In this document: one piece after another, positions 31,767 to 40,011 of the stretch
Layout of the letters: every line of letters starts with the position of its first letter
How positions within the stretch are numbered: position 1 is the stretch's first letter
Source of the DNA: Burkholderiaceae bacterium
GTDB taxonomy: Bacteria; Pseudomonadota; Gammaproteobacteria; Burkholderiales; Burkholderiaceae_E
Reading direction: 5' to 3'
Assembly: GCA_024235875.1 (NCBI GenBank)
Contig: JACKLP010000007.1
Span: 98,352-162,351 of the forward strand
DNA: 64,000 bases
Notes under the pieces: model-generated
Told to the model about the DNA's origin: nothing
Databases searched by the model: none
Seen by the model: the letters and a program-made list of their open reading frames with translations, nothing else
Translations under genes and position numbers: made by a program

Positions 31767-32592
31767 CGTGCTTTCGATCGGCGCCGGCGAACAGCGCTGC
31801 CAACGCGCGTCCCGGATCCGGGGCGCGCATGAAGGTCTCGCCGATCAGGAAGGCGTCGACCCCGGCGGCACGCATCGTCGCGACATCCTGTGGATTCGCG
31901 ATACCGCTCTCGGTAACGACGATCCGATCCGATGGAATCGCCCCGAGCAGGTCGAGCGTCGCCTGCAGGCTGACGTCGAACGTGCGCAGATTGCGATTGT
32001 TGATTCCGAGCAACGGGGTTCGCAATCGCAAGGCCCGGTCCAGCTCGGCTGCGTCATGGACCTCGACCAGCACGTCCATGCCCAGATCCATCGCGCACGC
32101 CTCGAGCTCGCTCATGAGCGCGTCATCGAGGGCCGCGACGATGAGCAGGATGCAATCCGCGCCCCAGGTTCGCGCCTCGTAGACCTGGTAGGTATCGACG
32201 ATGAAGTCCTTTCGCAGTACCGGCAGGCTGCATGCCGTGCGCGCGGCCCGAAGGAACTCGGGTGCCCCCTGGAAGAACTGCGCATCGGTCAGGACCGACA
32301 GGCAGGTCGCACCACCTGCCTCATAGCTGCGCGCAATCTCGGGTGGATCGAAGTCTGGGCGAATGACTCCCTTGCTCGGGCTCGCTTTCTTGATCTCGGC
32401 GATCACCGCGGCCTGGCCGGCATCGATACGGGCACGCATACGAGCCGCGAAGCCGCGGACAGCGAGCACGTCTCTGGATGTCGCGCCAATCGACTCGGCG
32501 TCGCGCTTCAGATCCGCCAGAGCCCGGTGGATCCGCGCGACTTCGATCTCTTTTCGTTTGACCGCCAGAATCTTCTCTAGCACATCGGACAT
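31756..32592 (-). CDS. trpC: Indole-3-glycerol phosphate synthase
   Basis: Fourth step of tryptophan synthesis from chorismate: closes the indole ring of CdRP with loss of CO2. The 278-residue TIM barrel shows EIKKASPSKGVI with catalytic Lys, PVLRKDFIVDTYQVYEAR, LGINNRNLRTFDV and VTESGIANPQDV. It is monofunctional (no TrpF fusion). It follows trpD by 34 bases, as in the common betaproteobacterial trpEGDC order. Its 3' end overlaps the convergent pldA gene. Confidence 0.96.
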   Translation of the reverse strand: MSDVLEKILAVKRKEIEVARIHRALADLKRDAESIGATSRDVLAVRGFAARMRARIDAGQAAVIAEIKKASPSKGVIRPDFDPPEIARSYEAGGATCLSVLTDAQFFQGAPEFLRAARTACSLPVLRKDFIVDTYQVYEARTWGADCILLIVAALDDALMSELEACAMDLGMDVLVEVHDAAELDRALRLRTPLLGINNRNLRTFDVSLQATLDLLGAIPSDRIVVTESGIANPQDVATMRAAGVDAFLIGETFMRAPDPGRALAALFAGADRKHASR

Positions 32593-32626
32593 GAGCGACT
32601 TCCGTCCCAGGTGAGCGCGGCCAGCA

Positions 32627-33655
32627 TCAGCCGAATCGCCGCGTTACCGCGACCCATTGATCGAGCTTCGCCCTCGCGGCACCGGATTCGATCGTCGCAC
32701 GCGCGAGTTCGATACCACTGGCGATCGACTCGACGACGTCAGCCGCGTAGAGCGCTGCGCCGGAATTGAGCACCACGATCTCGGTGGGTGTCCCGCCTTC
32801 GGCAGACAAGGCCGCCAGCAGCATCTCGCGGGACTCCTCTGCCCCCTCGACCCGCAGGCTGCGATTGCTGACCATGGCCATGCCGAAGTCTTCGGGGTGA
32901 ATCTCGTATTCGGTGATCTCGCCGTTACGAAGCTCGCCGACCAGCGTGGCCGCCCCGAGCGAGATCTCGTCCATTCCGTCCTTGCCCCACACGACGACAG
33001 CGTGCTGGGCACCGAGTTGCTGCAAGGCGCGGACCTGAATGCCGACGAGATCGGGATGAAAGACACCCATCAGGATGTTGGGCGCGCCGGCGGGATTGGT
33101 CAGCGGACCGAGAATGTTGAAGATCGTGCGCACGCCCATCTCGCGTCTGATCGGCGCGACGTTCTTCATGGCCGGATGATGATTCGGCGCGAACATGAAT
33201 CCGATTCCCGTTTCCTCGATGCATTCGCTCACCTGCTCGGGCTCGAGCGCGATATGAGCGCCGAGGGCCTCGAGGACGTCCGCACTGCCGCTACGCGAGG
33301 ACACGCCACGGTTACCGTGCTTGGCAACCCTACCGCCTGCGGCCGCCACAACGAACATCGAGGCGGTCGAGATGTTGAACGTGTGCGAGCCATCGCCGCC
33401 AGTGCCCACGATGTCGACGAAATGTGGGCCGCCCTCGACATGAACGTGGCGCGCGAACTGACGCATGACCTTGGCTGCGGCCGTTATCTCGCCAATGGTC
33501 TCCTTCTTGACACGCAGTCCCGTGAGAATGGCCGCACTCATGACCGGCGACATCTCGCCGCTCATGATCATGGTCATCAGCTTGAGCATCTCGTCATGAA
33601 AGATCTCCCGATGCTCGATGCAGCGTTGTAGCGCCTCCTGCGGCGTGATCGTCAT
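32627..33655 (-). CDS. trpD: Anthranilate phosphoribosyltransferase
   Basis: Joins anthranilate to PRPP. The 342-residue protein has the PRPP loop DIVGTGGDGSHTFNIST, KHGNRGVSSRSGSADVLEALG and the metal/anthranilate region MFAPNHHPAMKNVAPIR, followed by TIFNILGPLTNPA. All are diagnostic of TrpD. It is a separate gene, not fused to trpG. It lies 27 bases after trpG with an AGGAGGGG ribosome binding site. Confidence 0.96.
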   Translation of the reverse strand: MTITPQEALQRCIEHREIFHDEMLKLMTMIMSGEMSPVMSAAILTGLRVKKETIGEITAAAKVMRQFARHVHVEGGPHFVDIVGTGGDGSHTFNISTASMFVVAAAGGRVAKHGNRGVSSRSGSADVLEALGAHIALEPEQVSECIEETGIGFMFAPNHHPAMKNVAPIRREMGVRTIFNILGPLTNPAGAPNILMGVFHPDLVGIQVRALQQLGAQHAVVVWGKDGMDEISLGAATLVGELRNGEITEYEIHPEDFGMAMVSNRSLRVEGAEESREMLLAALSAEGGTPTEIVVLNSGAALYAADVVESIASGIELARATIESGAARAKLDQWVAVTRRFG

Positions 33656-33682
33656 GCCCCTCCTCCTGTGAGTACCCGTTGC

Positions 33683-34279
33683 TCACGCAACGGCTTGTTT
33701 CGCGCCGGCCCGCGTCCGGGACAGAAAGCGTCGCAGCATATCGTGCCCGTGCGCGGACGCGATGGACTCCGGATGGAACTGAACGCCTTCGACGTCCAGT
33801 TCACGGTGTCGAACGCCCATGATCTCGCCATCGTCCGTCCACGCCGTCACTTCCAGGCAAGCCGGCAGACTCGCACGCTCGATCGCGAGCGAATGGTAGC
33901 GAACGACTTCGAACGCGTCCGGCAGGCCTTGGAAAACGCCTTGGCCGCCATGGCGAACCTTGTCGGTCTTGCCGTGCATGACCCGGGCCGCACGAACGAT
34001 GCGTGCGCCGAAGGCATGGCCGATCGCCTGATGACCCAGGCACACGCCGAGGATCGGCATACGTCGACCATAGGCCTCGATTGCCGCGACCGAGATCCCG
34101 GCCTCGGCCGGCGTACACGGCCCGGGTGACACGACCAGGGCATCGGGCTGCATCGCGGCGATCTCGTCCACGCTTATCGCGTCGTTGCGCACCGTCTGTA
34201 CCCGGGCCCCCAGTTCGCCGAGATACTGCACCAGGTTGTAGGTAAACGAGTCATAGTTGTCGATCATCAAGACCTTCAT
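33683..34279 (-). CDS. trpG: Anthranilate synthase glutamine amidotransferase component
   Basis: Class I glutaminase that feeds ammonia to TrpE, 198 residues. It begins MKVLMIDNYDSFTYNLVQYL and has the nucleophile Cys in LGVCLGHQAIG and the His-Glu of VQFHPESIAS. The ATG at 34279 has GGGAGA upstream; an upstream in-frame extension has no homology. It is separated from trpE by a plus-strand lipoprotein gene, so it needs either read-through from trpE or its own promoter in 34280-34446. It could also serve as the PabA subunit. Confidence 0.95.
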   Translation of the reverse strand: MKVLMIDNYDSFTYNLVQYLGELGARVQTVRNDAISVDEIAAMQPDALVVSPGPCTPAEAGISVAAIEAYGRRMPILGVCLGHQAIGHAFGARIVRAARVMHGKTDKVRHGGQGVFQGLPDAFEVVRYHSLAIERASLPACLEVTAWTDDGEIMGVRHRELDVEGVQFHPESIASAHGHDMLRRFLSRTRAGAKQAVA

Positions 34280-34446
34280 GTCGGTCTCCCTGGGCATGCT
34301 GGATCGTCGGGGCCGCCGGCGCGGCCGTATCGGTTGAAAACCGCGCACCGGAGCACATCACGGGTTATCCTCGCGACCAGCACATCGAGCCCCGCCCGCA
34401 GGCGAGGCCTGCCTTCAAACTTCGATGCCCCCCAGGTGCCAAGGAC

Positions 34447-35007
34447 ATGAGTCAGATCGCGATTCGGCGCAGCGTCATCGGCCATCTGGCCGTGATCGCG
34501 GCGGCCTCGCTGTTGGCCGCCTGCGGCAGCGGAGGCTCCGACACGCCCACCACGAACCAGGCCGTCACCGCCACCGCATCGGTCGATCTCGACAGGATCC
34601 TGCAACTGGTCAATGCGGCCAGAGCGCAGGCTCGCGCCTGCGGCGGCACGAACATGCCTGCGACCTCGGCCGTCACCTGGAATTCCAAAGTGGCCACGGC
34701 CGCCCAGGTTCAGTCCGATTTCATGCGCACGCAGGACGTCTTCACGCATAGTGGTGCGGGTGGATCGAACGTCGGTGATCGGCTCTCGGCGACCGGGTAC
34801 GACTGGGCCGCCGTGGGTGAGAACATCGCCGCCGGCCAGCTCAGCGAGGACGAGGTCGTCGCGGCCTGGCTGGCAAGCCCCGCCCACTGTAGCGCCATCA
34901 TGACGAGCGGTTACTCGCAGATCGGAGTGGCCCGGGCGAATGGTGTCTCGACGAACACGTTCCCGTCGTATTGGACGATGGTGCTCGCGCGCCCGACCAC
35001 TGGCTGA
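34447..35007 (+). CDS. CAP/SCP-domain lipoprotein, inserted in the trp cluster
   Basis: A 186-residue secreted protein with a lipoprotein signal (AASLLAACGSGG). The mature part is a bacterial CAP (SCP/PR-1) domain: LVNAARAQARACGG, VTWNSKVATAAQVQSDFM, FTHSGAGGSNVGDRLSATGY, WAAVGENIAAGQLSEDEVVAAW and HCSAIMTSGYSQIGVA. The family His and Glu (FTHSG, GEN) are present. The function of bacterial CAP proteins is mostly unknown. It lies on the opposite strand between trpG and trpE and converges on trpE with an 8-base gap, an arrangement I do not know from related genomes. Confidence 0.9.
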   Translation: MSQIAIRRSVIGHLAVIAAASLLAACGSGGSDTPTTNQAVTATASVDLDRILQLVNAARAQARACGGTNMPATSAVTWNSKVATAAQVQSDFMRTQDVFTHSGAGGSNVGDRLSATGYDWAAVGENIAAGQLSEDEVVAAWLASPAHCSAIMTSGYSQIGVARANGVSTNTFPSYWTMVLARPTTG

Positions 35008-35015
35008 GCAAGCCA

Positions 35016-36569
35016 TCACTGAATCCCGCTGCGGGCGAATCCGGACTCGACCAGTTCCGCCGCCCGAATTACCGCACGCGCCTTGACCTCGGTCTCCTGC
35101 CACTCGTTCTCGGGAATCGAGTCGTAGACGATGCCTGCGGCCGCCTGGACGAAAAGCTGCCCGTCGCGAACGACTCCGGTGCGGATCGCGATCGCGACGT
35201 CCATGTCCCCGGTGTAGCTCAGGTAGCCGCAGGCACCGCCATAGATGCCGCGCTTGGATATCTCCAGTTCATCGATGATCTCCATTGCCCTGACCTTGGG
35301 CGCACCGGTCAGCGTTCCTGCCGGAAAGCTCGCGCGCAGGACGTCGATCGCGTCCATTCCCGGCTCGAGAACGCCTTCGACATTGCTCACGATGTGCTGG
35401 ACGTGCGAGTACTTCTCGATGGCCATCTGGTCCGTGACGCGCACCGAGCCGGTGACCGCGATGCGACCGATGTCGTTGCGCGCCAGATCGATGAGCATCA
35501 GGTGCTCGGCCCGCTCCTTGGGATCGGCTAGCAACTCCTCGGCCAACGCCAGGTCCGCCTGTGGCGTCATGCCTCGCTTGCGTGTCCCGGCCAACGGTCG
35601 AATCGTGACCCGCTGCCCAATGCCGCCTGCATCGCGTATGGCCTTGGCCCCTGCTTCGGTGCCGGCCTCATCGGCGCCGATCGCCTCCTGGCGCACGAGG
35701 ATCTCGGGCGACGCGCCGACGACATGAAAGTCGCCGAAGTCGTAGTAGTACATGTAGGGGGATGGGTTGATCGAGCGAAGCGCACGATAAAGCGACAGAG
35801 GGGAGTACGGGAACGGCTTGCGCAGGCATTGGCCGACCTGAACCTGCATCATGTCGCCCTCGATGATGTACTCCTTGGCGCGGGCAACCGCTGCCAGGTA
35901 GTCCGACTTGTCGAACTCGCGGATCACCTCGGTCTCGGACGCCGCGACATGCTCGACGGGTTCGACCGCCGGACCGCGAAGGCGCCGGGTAAGGTCTCGC
36001 AATCGTTTGGTGGCATGGGCATAGGCCTCGGGCTGCTGCGGGTCCGCATACACGATCAGGTAGAGCTTGCCCTGGAGATTGTCGACGATGGCCAGTTCGT
36101 CGATGACCAGGAACAGCATGTCGGGCGTGCCGATCGGATCGGGTTTCGTCGAGGCACCAAGCCTGGGTTCGATGAAGCGCACGACGTCGTAGCCGAAGTA
36201 CCCTGCCAGACCGCCCGAGAACCTGGGCAGGCCCGGACGCACCGCAGCGCGAAACCGTTGCTTGAACTCACGAACGAAGGCGATCGGATCGCCTTGACTG
36301 GTCTCGATCACCTCGCCATCGCGCACGACCTCGATGCGCTCACCGAACGAGCGCACGGCGATTCGAGCGGGCAGGCCGATGAACGAATAGCGCCCGAAGC
36401 GCTCGCCGCCGACGACCGATTCGAGCAGCAGACTGTTGGTCCGATGCTCTGCATCGGTCAGCTTCAGGTACAGCGACAGTGGGGTATCGAGGTCGGCAAG
36501 GCACTCCGCCAACAGCGGAATACGGTTGTAGCCCTGGGCGGCAAGCGCCCGAAACTCGATTTCAGTCAT
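35016..36569 (-). CDS. trpE: Anthranilate synthase component I
   Basis: Chorismate to anthranilate, first committed step of tryptophan synthesis. The 517-residue protein carries the tryptophan feedback site near the N-terminus (SLLLESVVGGERFGRYSFIG) and the chorismate-binding part with RPLAGTRKRGM, EHLMLIDLARNDIGR, HIVSNVEGVL, FPAGTLTGAPKVRAMEII and RGIYGGACGYLSYTGDMD. Start is ATG 36569 with GAGG upstream. A Trp-rich leader peptide gene lies 165 bases upstream. gph and rpe precede it on the same strand, the usual betaproteobacterial order. Confidence 0.96.
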   Translation of the reverse strand: MTEIEFRALAAQGYNRIPLLAECLADLDTPLSLYLKLTDAEHRTNSLLLESVVGGERFGRYSFIGLPARIAVRSFGERIEVVRDGEVIETSQGDPIAFVREFKQRFRAAVRPGLPRFSGGLAGYFGYDVVRFIEPRLGASTKPDPIGTPDMLFLVIDELAIVDNLQGKLYLIVYADPQQPEAYAHATKRLRDLTRRLRGPAVEPVEHVAASETEVIREFDKSDYLAAVARAKEYIIEGDMMQVQVGQCLRKPFPYSPLSLYRALRSINPSPYMYYYDFGDFHVVGASPEILVRQEAIGADEAGTEAGAKAIRDAGGIGQRVTIRPLAGTRKRGMTPQADLALAEELLADPKERAEHLMLIDLARNDIGRIAVTGSVRVTDQMAIEKYSHVQHIVSNVEGVLEPGMDAIDVLRASFPAGTLTGAPKVRAMEIIDELEISKRGIYGGACGYLSYTGDMDVAIAIRTGVVRDGQLFVQAAAGIVYDSIPENEWQETEVKARAVIRAAELVESGFARSGIQ

Positions 36570-36588
36570 GATCGGCCTCGTCTGGCGA

Positions 36589-36605
36589 CCCGCGGACGTC
36601 GCGGG
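36589..36605 (-). promoter_or_regulatory. Hairpin near the trpE ribosome binding site
   Basis: Perfect 6-bp inverted repeat CCCGCG / CGCGGG with a 5-base loop, about 20 bases before the trpE ATG. A second GC-rich foldback, CCCGC / GCGGG around a TAG loop, lies further upstream on the same RNA (about 36655-36667), and GTCC / GGAC pairs next to it. They could form competing attenuation structures, but none is followed by a T-run. Confidence 0.45.
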
Positions 36606-36734
36606 CCTGTGCGCGCATGTCGATGCGCATCGCGGTGAGTGCTGGTGATGCGGGAGCCCGCCTAGCGGGAGTCCCATCGGACCCGGGCACGGCCCACCGG
36701 GCAGGCGGCCAGGATCATCGGTTGTTGGCTAGGG

Positions 36735-36794
36735 TCACCAACACCAATGAGAGTGGCGCCACGATTCGCGCCATTTGGTCCGATGAGCAGGCAT
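36735..36794 (-). CDS. trpL: Tryptophan operon leader peptide
   Basis: A 19-codon frame on the minus strand encodes MPAHRTKWRESWRHSHWCW and then TGA. Four of the last twelve residues are Trp (positions 8, 12, 17 and 19), hugely above the normal frequency. It ends 165 bases before the trpE start codon, as expected for ribosome-mediated attenuation, in which stalling at Trp codons senses charged tRNA-Trp. The ribosome binding site is weak, and a GTG directly before the ATG is an alternative start. A downstream terminator with a U-run was not seen, so the exact mechanism is open. Confidence 0.8.
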   Translation of the reverse strand: MPAHRTKWRESWRHSHWCW

Positions 36795-36903
36795 CACGGA
36801 GACTGCACGGCAATAGACGAGTTGAAGAAAGGAGCCAGGCCTCGGGGAAAGCAGGACCCGCAACCGAGTCAGGATCATCGCATGCCAAGGCCCATGCGCC
36901 CGA

Positions 36904-37590
36904 CTAGACGGGCTCGATCCATCGGGCCGCTTCGGCAAGCGAATCGACTATACCATCAACATCGAGCGACCGCACATCGCGCCCTTCGTTGTAGCCGTAC
37001 GGTACTGCGAGGACCGGCATGCCGGCGGCGCGGGCCGCCAGCGCGTCGTTGAGCGAATCACCGATGGCCAGCACCAGGTGAGGCGGACATCGAAGCTGCT
37101 CGCACGCGTAGCGCATCGGCAACGGATCGGGCTTGCGCTTGGAAAGCGTATCGCCTCCGACCATGGCGTCGAAGTAGCCTGCCAGTCCGCTGCGCTCGAG
37201 CAGCGGCGCGGTGAACGCCATCGGCTTGTTGGTCACGCAGGCGAGCCGAAGCCCGGCCTGGCGCATCGCATCCAAGCCCTCCAGTACGCCGGGAAACGGC
37301 TTGGAATGCCGCCCGTTCTCGCGCTCGTAGTGCGTGATGAAGGAGGGATACCCGGCCGCGAAGAGCGCGGGCTCGGCGTGTCCATCGAGCCTGCCGGAAA
37401 GCGCCCGATGGACCAAGGCCTCGACGCCCTTGCCCACATAGCAGGCGACGCGATCCACCGACAGCGGTGCCCTGCCGAGGTCGGCGAGCATCGCGTTGAC
37501 GCCGGCCGCAAGGTCGGGAATGGTATCGAGCAGTGTGCCGTCGAGGTCGATGACGACGCCGCGGGCCGGGATCGGTGCCGCCGGCTTCAA
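36904..37590 (-). CDS. gph: Phosphoglycolate phosphatase
   Basis: HAD-superfamily phosphatase, 228 residues, that removes 2-phosphoglycolate. It has the nucleophile motif VVIDLDGTLLDTIPD, the motif II/III regions CVTNKPMAF and KRKPDP, and LAIGDSLNDALAARAAG for metal binding. The start is TTG at 37590, overlapping the rpe stop (TTGA), which implies translational coupling; the frame extends further upstream but only through the rpe gene. Position between rpe and trpE is conserved in Burkholderiales. Confidence 0.93.
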   Translation of the reverse strand: MKPAAPIPARGVVIDLDGTLLDTIPDLAAGVNAMLADLGRAPLSVDRVACYVGKGVEALVHRALSGRLDGHAEPALFAAGYPSFITHYERENGRHSKPFPGVLEGLDAMRQAGLRLACVTNKPMAFTAPLLERSGLAGYFDAMVGGDTLSKRKPDPLPMRYACEQLRCPPHLVLAIGDSLNDALAARAAGMPVLAVPYGYNEGRDVRSLDVDGIVDSLAEAARWIEPV

Positions 37591-38282
37591 GGCGACGCTT
37601 CGGCAAGGGCCTCGCGCATGCGTCCGATCACCCCCCGGTAACCACCGTCGGGATCCGGCGCACTGAAGACCGCGGAGCCCGCGACAAAGGTATCGGCACC
37701 CGCCTTGGCGATTCGCCCGATGTTGTCGACCTTGACGCCGCCATCGACTTCGAGCCGGATCCGACTCCCACCGGCATTCTGGTGAGCATCGATTCGTGCC
37801 CTGACCGCTCGTAGCTTCGGGATGGTGGATTCGATGAAGGACTGGCCACCGAAACCCGGATTGACCGACATCAGCAGGATCATGTCGAGCCGATCCATGA
37901 CATGGTCGAGATACCCGAGCGGCGTAGCCGGGTTGAGCACGAGCCCTGCCCGGCAACCGGCGTCGCGAATCAGTTGCAGACTTCGGTCGACATGTGCCGA
38001 CGCCTCCGGATGAAACGTGATCAGGTCGGCGCCCGCCTTGGCGAAATCCTCGATGATGCGGTCCACCGGCGAGACCATCAGGTGGACATCGATCGGTATC
38101 TTCACATGGGGGCGGATCGCCGCGCACACCATGGGACCGATCGTCAGGTTCGGCACATAGTGGTTGTCCATCACGTCGAAGTGGATCATGTCGGCTCCGG
38201 CCGCCTCCACTGCGCGCACTTCGTCCCCAAGACAGGCGAAATCAGCCGACAGGATGCTCGGAGCGATCCGGAAGTTGCTCAT
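37587..38282 (-). CDS. rpe: Ribulose-phosphate 3-epimerase
   Basis: Interconverts ribulose-5-phosphate and xylulose-5-phosphate in the pentose phosphate pathway. The 231-residue TIM barrel shows IAPSILSADFACLGDEV, MIHFDVMDNHYVPNLTIGP, DVHLMVSPVDRII, MSVNPGFGGQSFI and LEVDGGVKVDNIG with the phosphate- and metal-binding residues. The start ATG 38282 is preferred over GTG 38291. It is divergent from apaG and overlaps gph by 4 bases. Confidence 0.96.
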   Translation of the reverse strand: MSNFRIAPSILSADFACLGDEVRAVEAAGADMIHFDVMDNHYVPNLTIGPMVCAAIRPHVKIPIDVHLMVSPVDRIIEDFAKAGADLITFHPEASAHVDRSLQLIRDAGCRAGLVLNPATPLGYLDHVMDRLDMILLMSVNPGFGGQSFIESTIPKLRAVRARIDAHQNAGGSRIRLEVDGGVKVDNIGRIAKAGADTFVAGSAVFSAPDPDGGYRGVIGRMREALAEASP

Positions 38283-38421
38283 GACCCTCACCAGGGCGCG
38301 GCAGCGCCTAATTCAATAGAATCGAGATTGTAGTCTGCCGGCCGGGCGGCCAGCAGCGTGACCAATGCCTTACGGGCGATATCGTGATCGCTCGAACGGT
38401 GGCAACCGGTGCGGAGGCGAC

Positions 38422-38802
38422 GTGGCCGACAGGAACTACAGGATTCGTGTCGAAGTGATCAGCCGCTTCCTGCCGGAGCAATCGGAGCCGCATGAATCGC
38501 GCTATGCCTTTGCCTACACGGTTCGGATCATCAACGATGGATCGGTGGCCTCGCAGTTGATCAGTCGGCATTGGATCATCGAGGACGAGTCGGGCAAGGT
38601 CATCGAGGTCGCCGGGCTTGGCGTGGTGGGGCAGCAGCCCTTGCTGCGACCGGGCGAGGCCTTCGAATACACCAGCGGCAGCCAGATCGCGACGCCGTCG
38701 GGCAAGATGCGCGGCAGCTATTTCTTCGTCGCCGAGGACGGACATCGATTCGACGCCGATATCGCAGCGTTCGCCCTCTCGATGCCACGCACGCTTCACT
38801 AG
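38422..38802 (+). CDS. apaG: ApaG/F-box-like beta-sandwich protein
   Basis: A 126-residue Co2+/Mg2+ efflux-associated family protein with a fibronectin-like fold; its biochemical role is not settled. Sequence features are YAFAYTVRIINDGSVASQLISRHW, VGQQPLLRPGEAFEYTSG and GKMRGSYFFVAEDG. The GTG start at 38422 has GGAGG upstream and gives the usual length; longer in-frame starts do not. The pairing with a divergent rpe is conserved in the order. Confidence 0.94.
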   Translation: MADRNYRIRVEVISRFLPEQSEPHESRYAFAYTVRIINDGSVASQLISRHWIIEDESGKVIEVAGLGVVGQQPLLRPGEAFEYTSGSQIATPSGKMRGSYFFVAEDGHRFDADIAAFALSMPRTLH

Positions 38803-38845
38803 CGGACGGTCGAGATACCCGGCGGGGTCGTCGCGGCGAAGCGAA

Positions 38846-38974
38846 CTACTTGCGCCCGCGCACGGTCCACCAGACGAGCAACAGGAACAACGCGAGGATG
38901 CCCCCCGCTTCGAGCACCAGAATCCACGGAAATTCATCCACCTCGGTTTCCCGTTCACGTCTTGCAGCAGCCAT
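38846..38974 (-). CDS. Possible 42-residue single-span membrane protein
   Basis: A short minus-strand frame starts MAAARRERETEVDEFPW and continues with a hydrophobic span (ILVLEAGGILALFLLLVWW) before the positive end TVRGRK. This is the layout of a genuine small single-pass protein, and its second half has high third-position GC. It overlaps the first 26 codons of mltA in antisense, and its ribosome binding site is weak. Similar tiny membrane proteins exist in Burkholderiales as far as I recall, but I cannot verify this one. If it is real, mltA may start further downstream. Confidence 0.45.
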   Translation of the reverse strand: MAAARRERETEVDEFPWILVLEAGGILALFLLLVWWTVRGRK

Positions 38975-40001
38975 TCTAGGACTGTTGATCGGCAGCTCGT
39001 TGGCGGGCTGTGCGCAGATCGGCCCGTCGCGTCACCCGGCCCGAATCGACGTCGGCGACCTCCCGCAATGGCAACAGGATCGGCTCGATGGCCTGGCCAC
39101 GGCCCTGTCACGCCAGTGCTCGAGGGCGAGCCGACTGCCTGGGTGGTTATCTCACTGCAAGGACTTTGCGCTCTTGGACGGCGCCGACGCGGCCGGCCTG
39201 CGGCGCTGGATCGAGCAACGCTTCGTCGCGCGCGAGCTTCTGAACCCCGACGGCACGTTCGACGGCCTGCTGACGGGCTACTACGAACCCATCCTGAGCG
39301 GATCACGCACCCGTGAACGCGCGGACCAGGTACCTCTCCTGGCGCCTCCGGTCCTTACCCCCGATGCATGGCCGACGAGAGCGCAGATCGAGGACGGTCC
39401 GATCGCCGACGAGCAGGTACTGGTATGGCTGGACGACCCGATCGATGCCTATTTCCTGCATGTGCAGGGCTCGGGTCGTGTGCGCCTGCGCGATGGCGGC
39501 GAGTTGCGCGCCGGCTACGCCGCCAACAACGGGCATCCGTATCGATCGATCGGACGAATTCTGGTGACACGGGGCGAGTTGCCGCTGGATCGAGCCGATG
39601 CGAATGGCATTCGGCAGTGGCTCGAGCAACATCCGGATCGGGGTCGGCTGCTGATGCAGGAGAACCCCCGCTATATCTTCTTCCGCGAACTGAAGCCCGC
39701 CGATTCGAGCGTGACGCCCCCGGGTTCGATGGGCGTGCCGCTGACGCCGATGCGCTCGCTGGCAACGGACCCCAGGTGGATCGCCCCCGGAACCCTGGTC
39801 TATGTCGCGGCCGCGCACACGCCGGATCCGAGCACACGGCACGCGCATCCGATCAGCCGCCTGACCGTGAGTCAGGACACCGGCGCGGCAATCAAGGGAA
39901 TACTACGTGGCGACCTTTTCACGGGCAGCGGGCCAAAGGCCGGCGAACTGGCCGGGATCCTGCGCCAACCAAGCCGGTTCTGGGCTCTGGAGCCGAGATA
40001 G
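38898..40001 (+). CDS. mltA: Membrane-bound lytic murein transglycosylase A
   Basis: Outer-membrane lipoprotein that cleaves the beta-1,4 bond of peptidoglycan with 1,6-anhydro product formation. The lipobox is GSSLAGC, and the body has LLTGYYEPILSGS, DDPIDAYFLHVQGSGRVRL, GRLLMQENPRYIFFRE, and a 3D domain at the end (SQDTGAAIKGILRGDLFTGSG) containing the catalytic Asp. About 367 residues from the ATG at 38898. That start has no spaced ribosome binding site and its first 25 codons are unlike the rest in codon use, so the true start is uncertain. Next to apaG, as in relatives. Confidence 0.9.
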   Translation: MPPASSTRIHGNSSTSVSRSRLAAAILGLLIGSSLAGCAQIGPSRHPARIDVGDLPQWQQDRLDGLATALSRQCSRASRLPGWLSHCKDFALLDGADAAGLRRWIEQRFVARELLNPDGTFDGLLTGYYEPILSGSRTRERADQVPLLAPPVLTPDAWPTRAQIEDGPIADEQVLVWLDDPIDAYFLHVQGSGRVRLRDGGELRAGYAANNGHPYRSIGRILVTRGELPLDRADANGIRQWLEQHPDRGRLLMQENPRYIFFRELKPADSSVTPPGSMGVPLTPMRSLATDPRWIAPGTLVYVAAAHTPDPSTRHAHPISRLTVSQDTGAAIKGILRGDLFTGSGPKAGELAGILRQPSRFWALEPR

Positions 40002-40011
40002 GCGGCGCCGA

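Noticed and set aside
38571..38897. Longer N-terminus for mltA
   Set aside because: The extension overlaps apaG and has no homology; a lipoprotein signal needs the later start.
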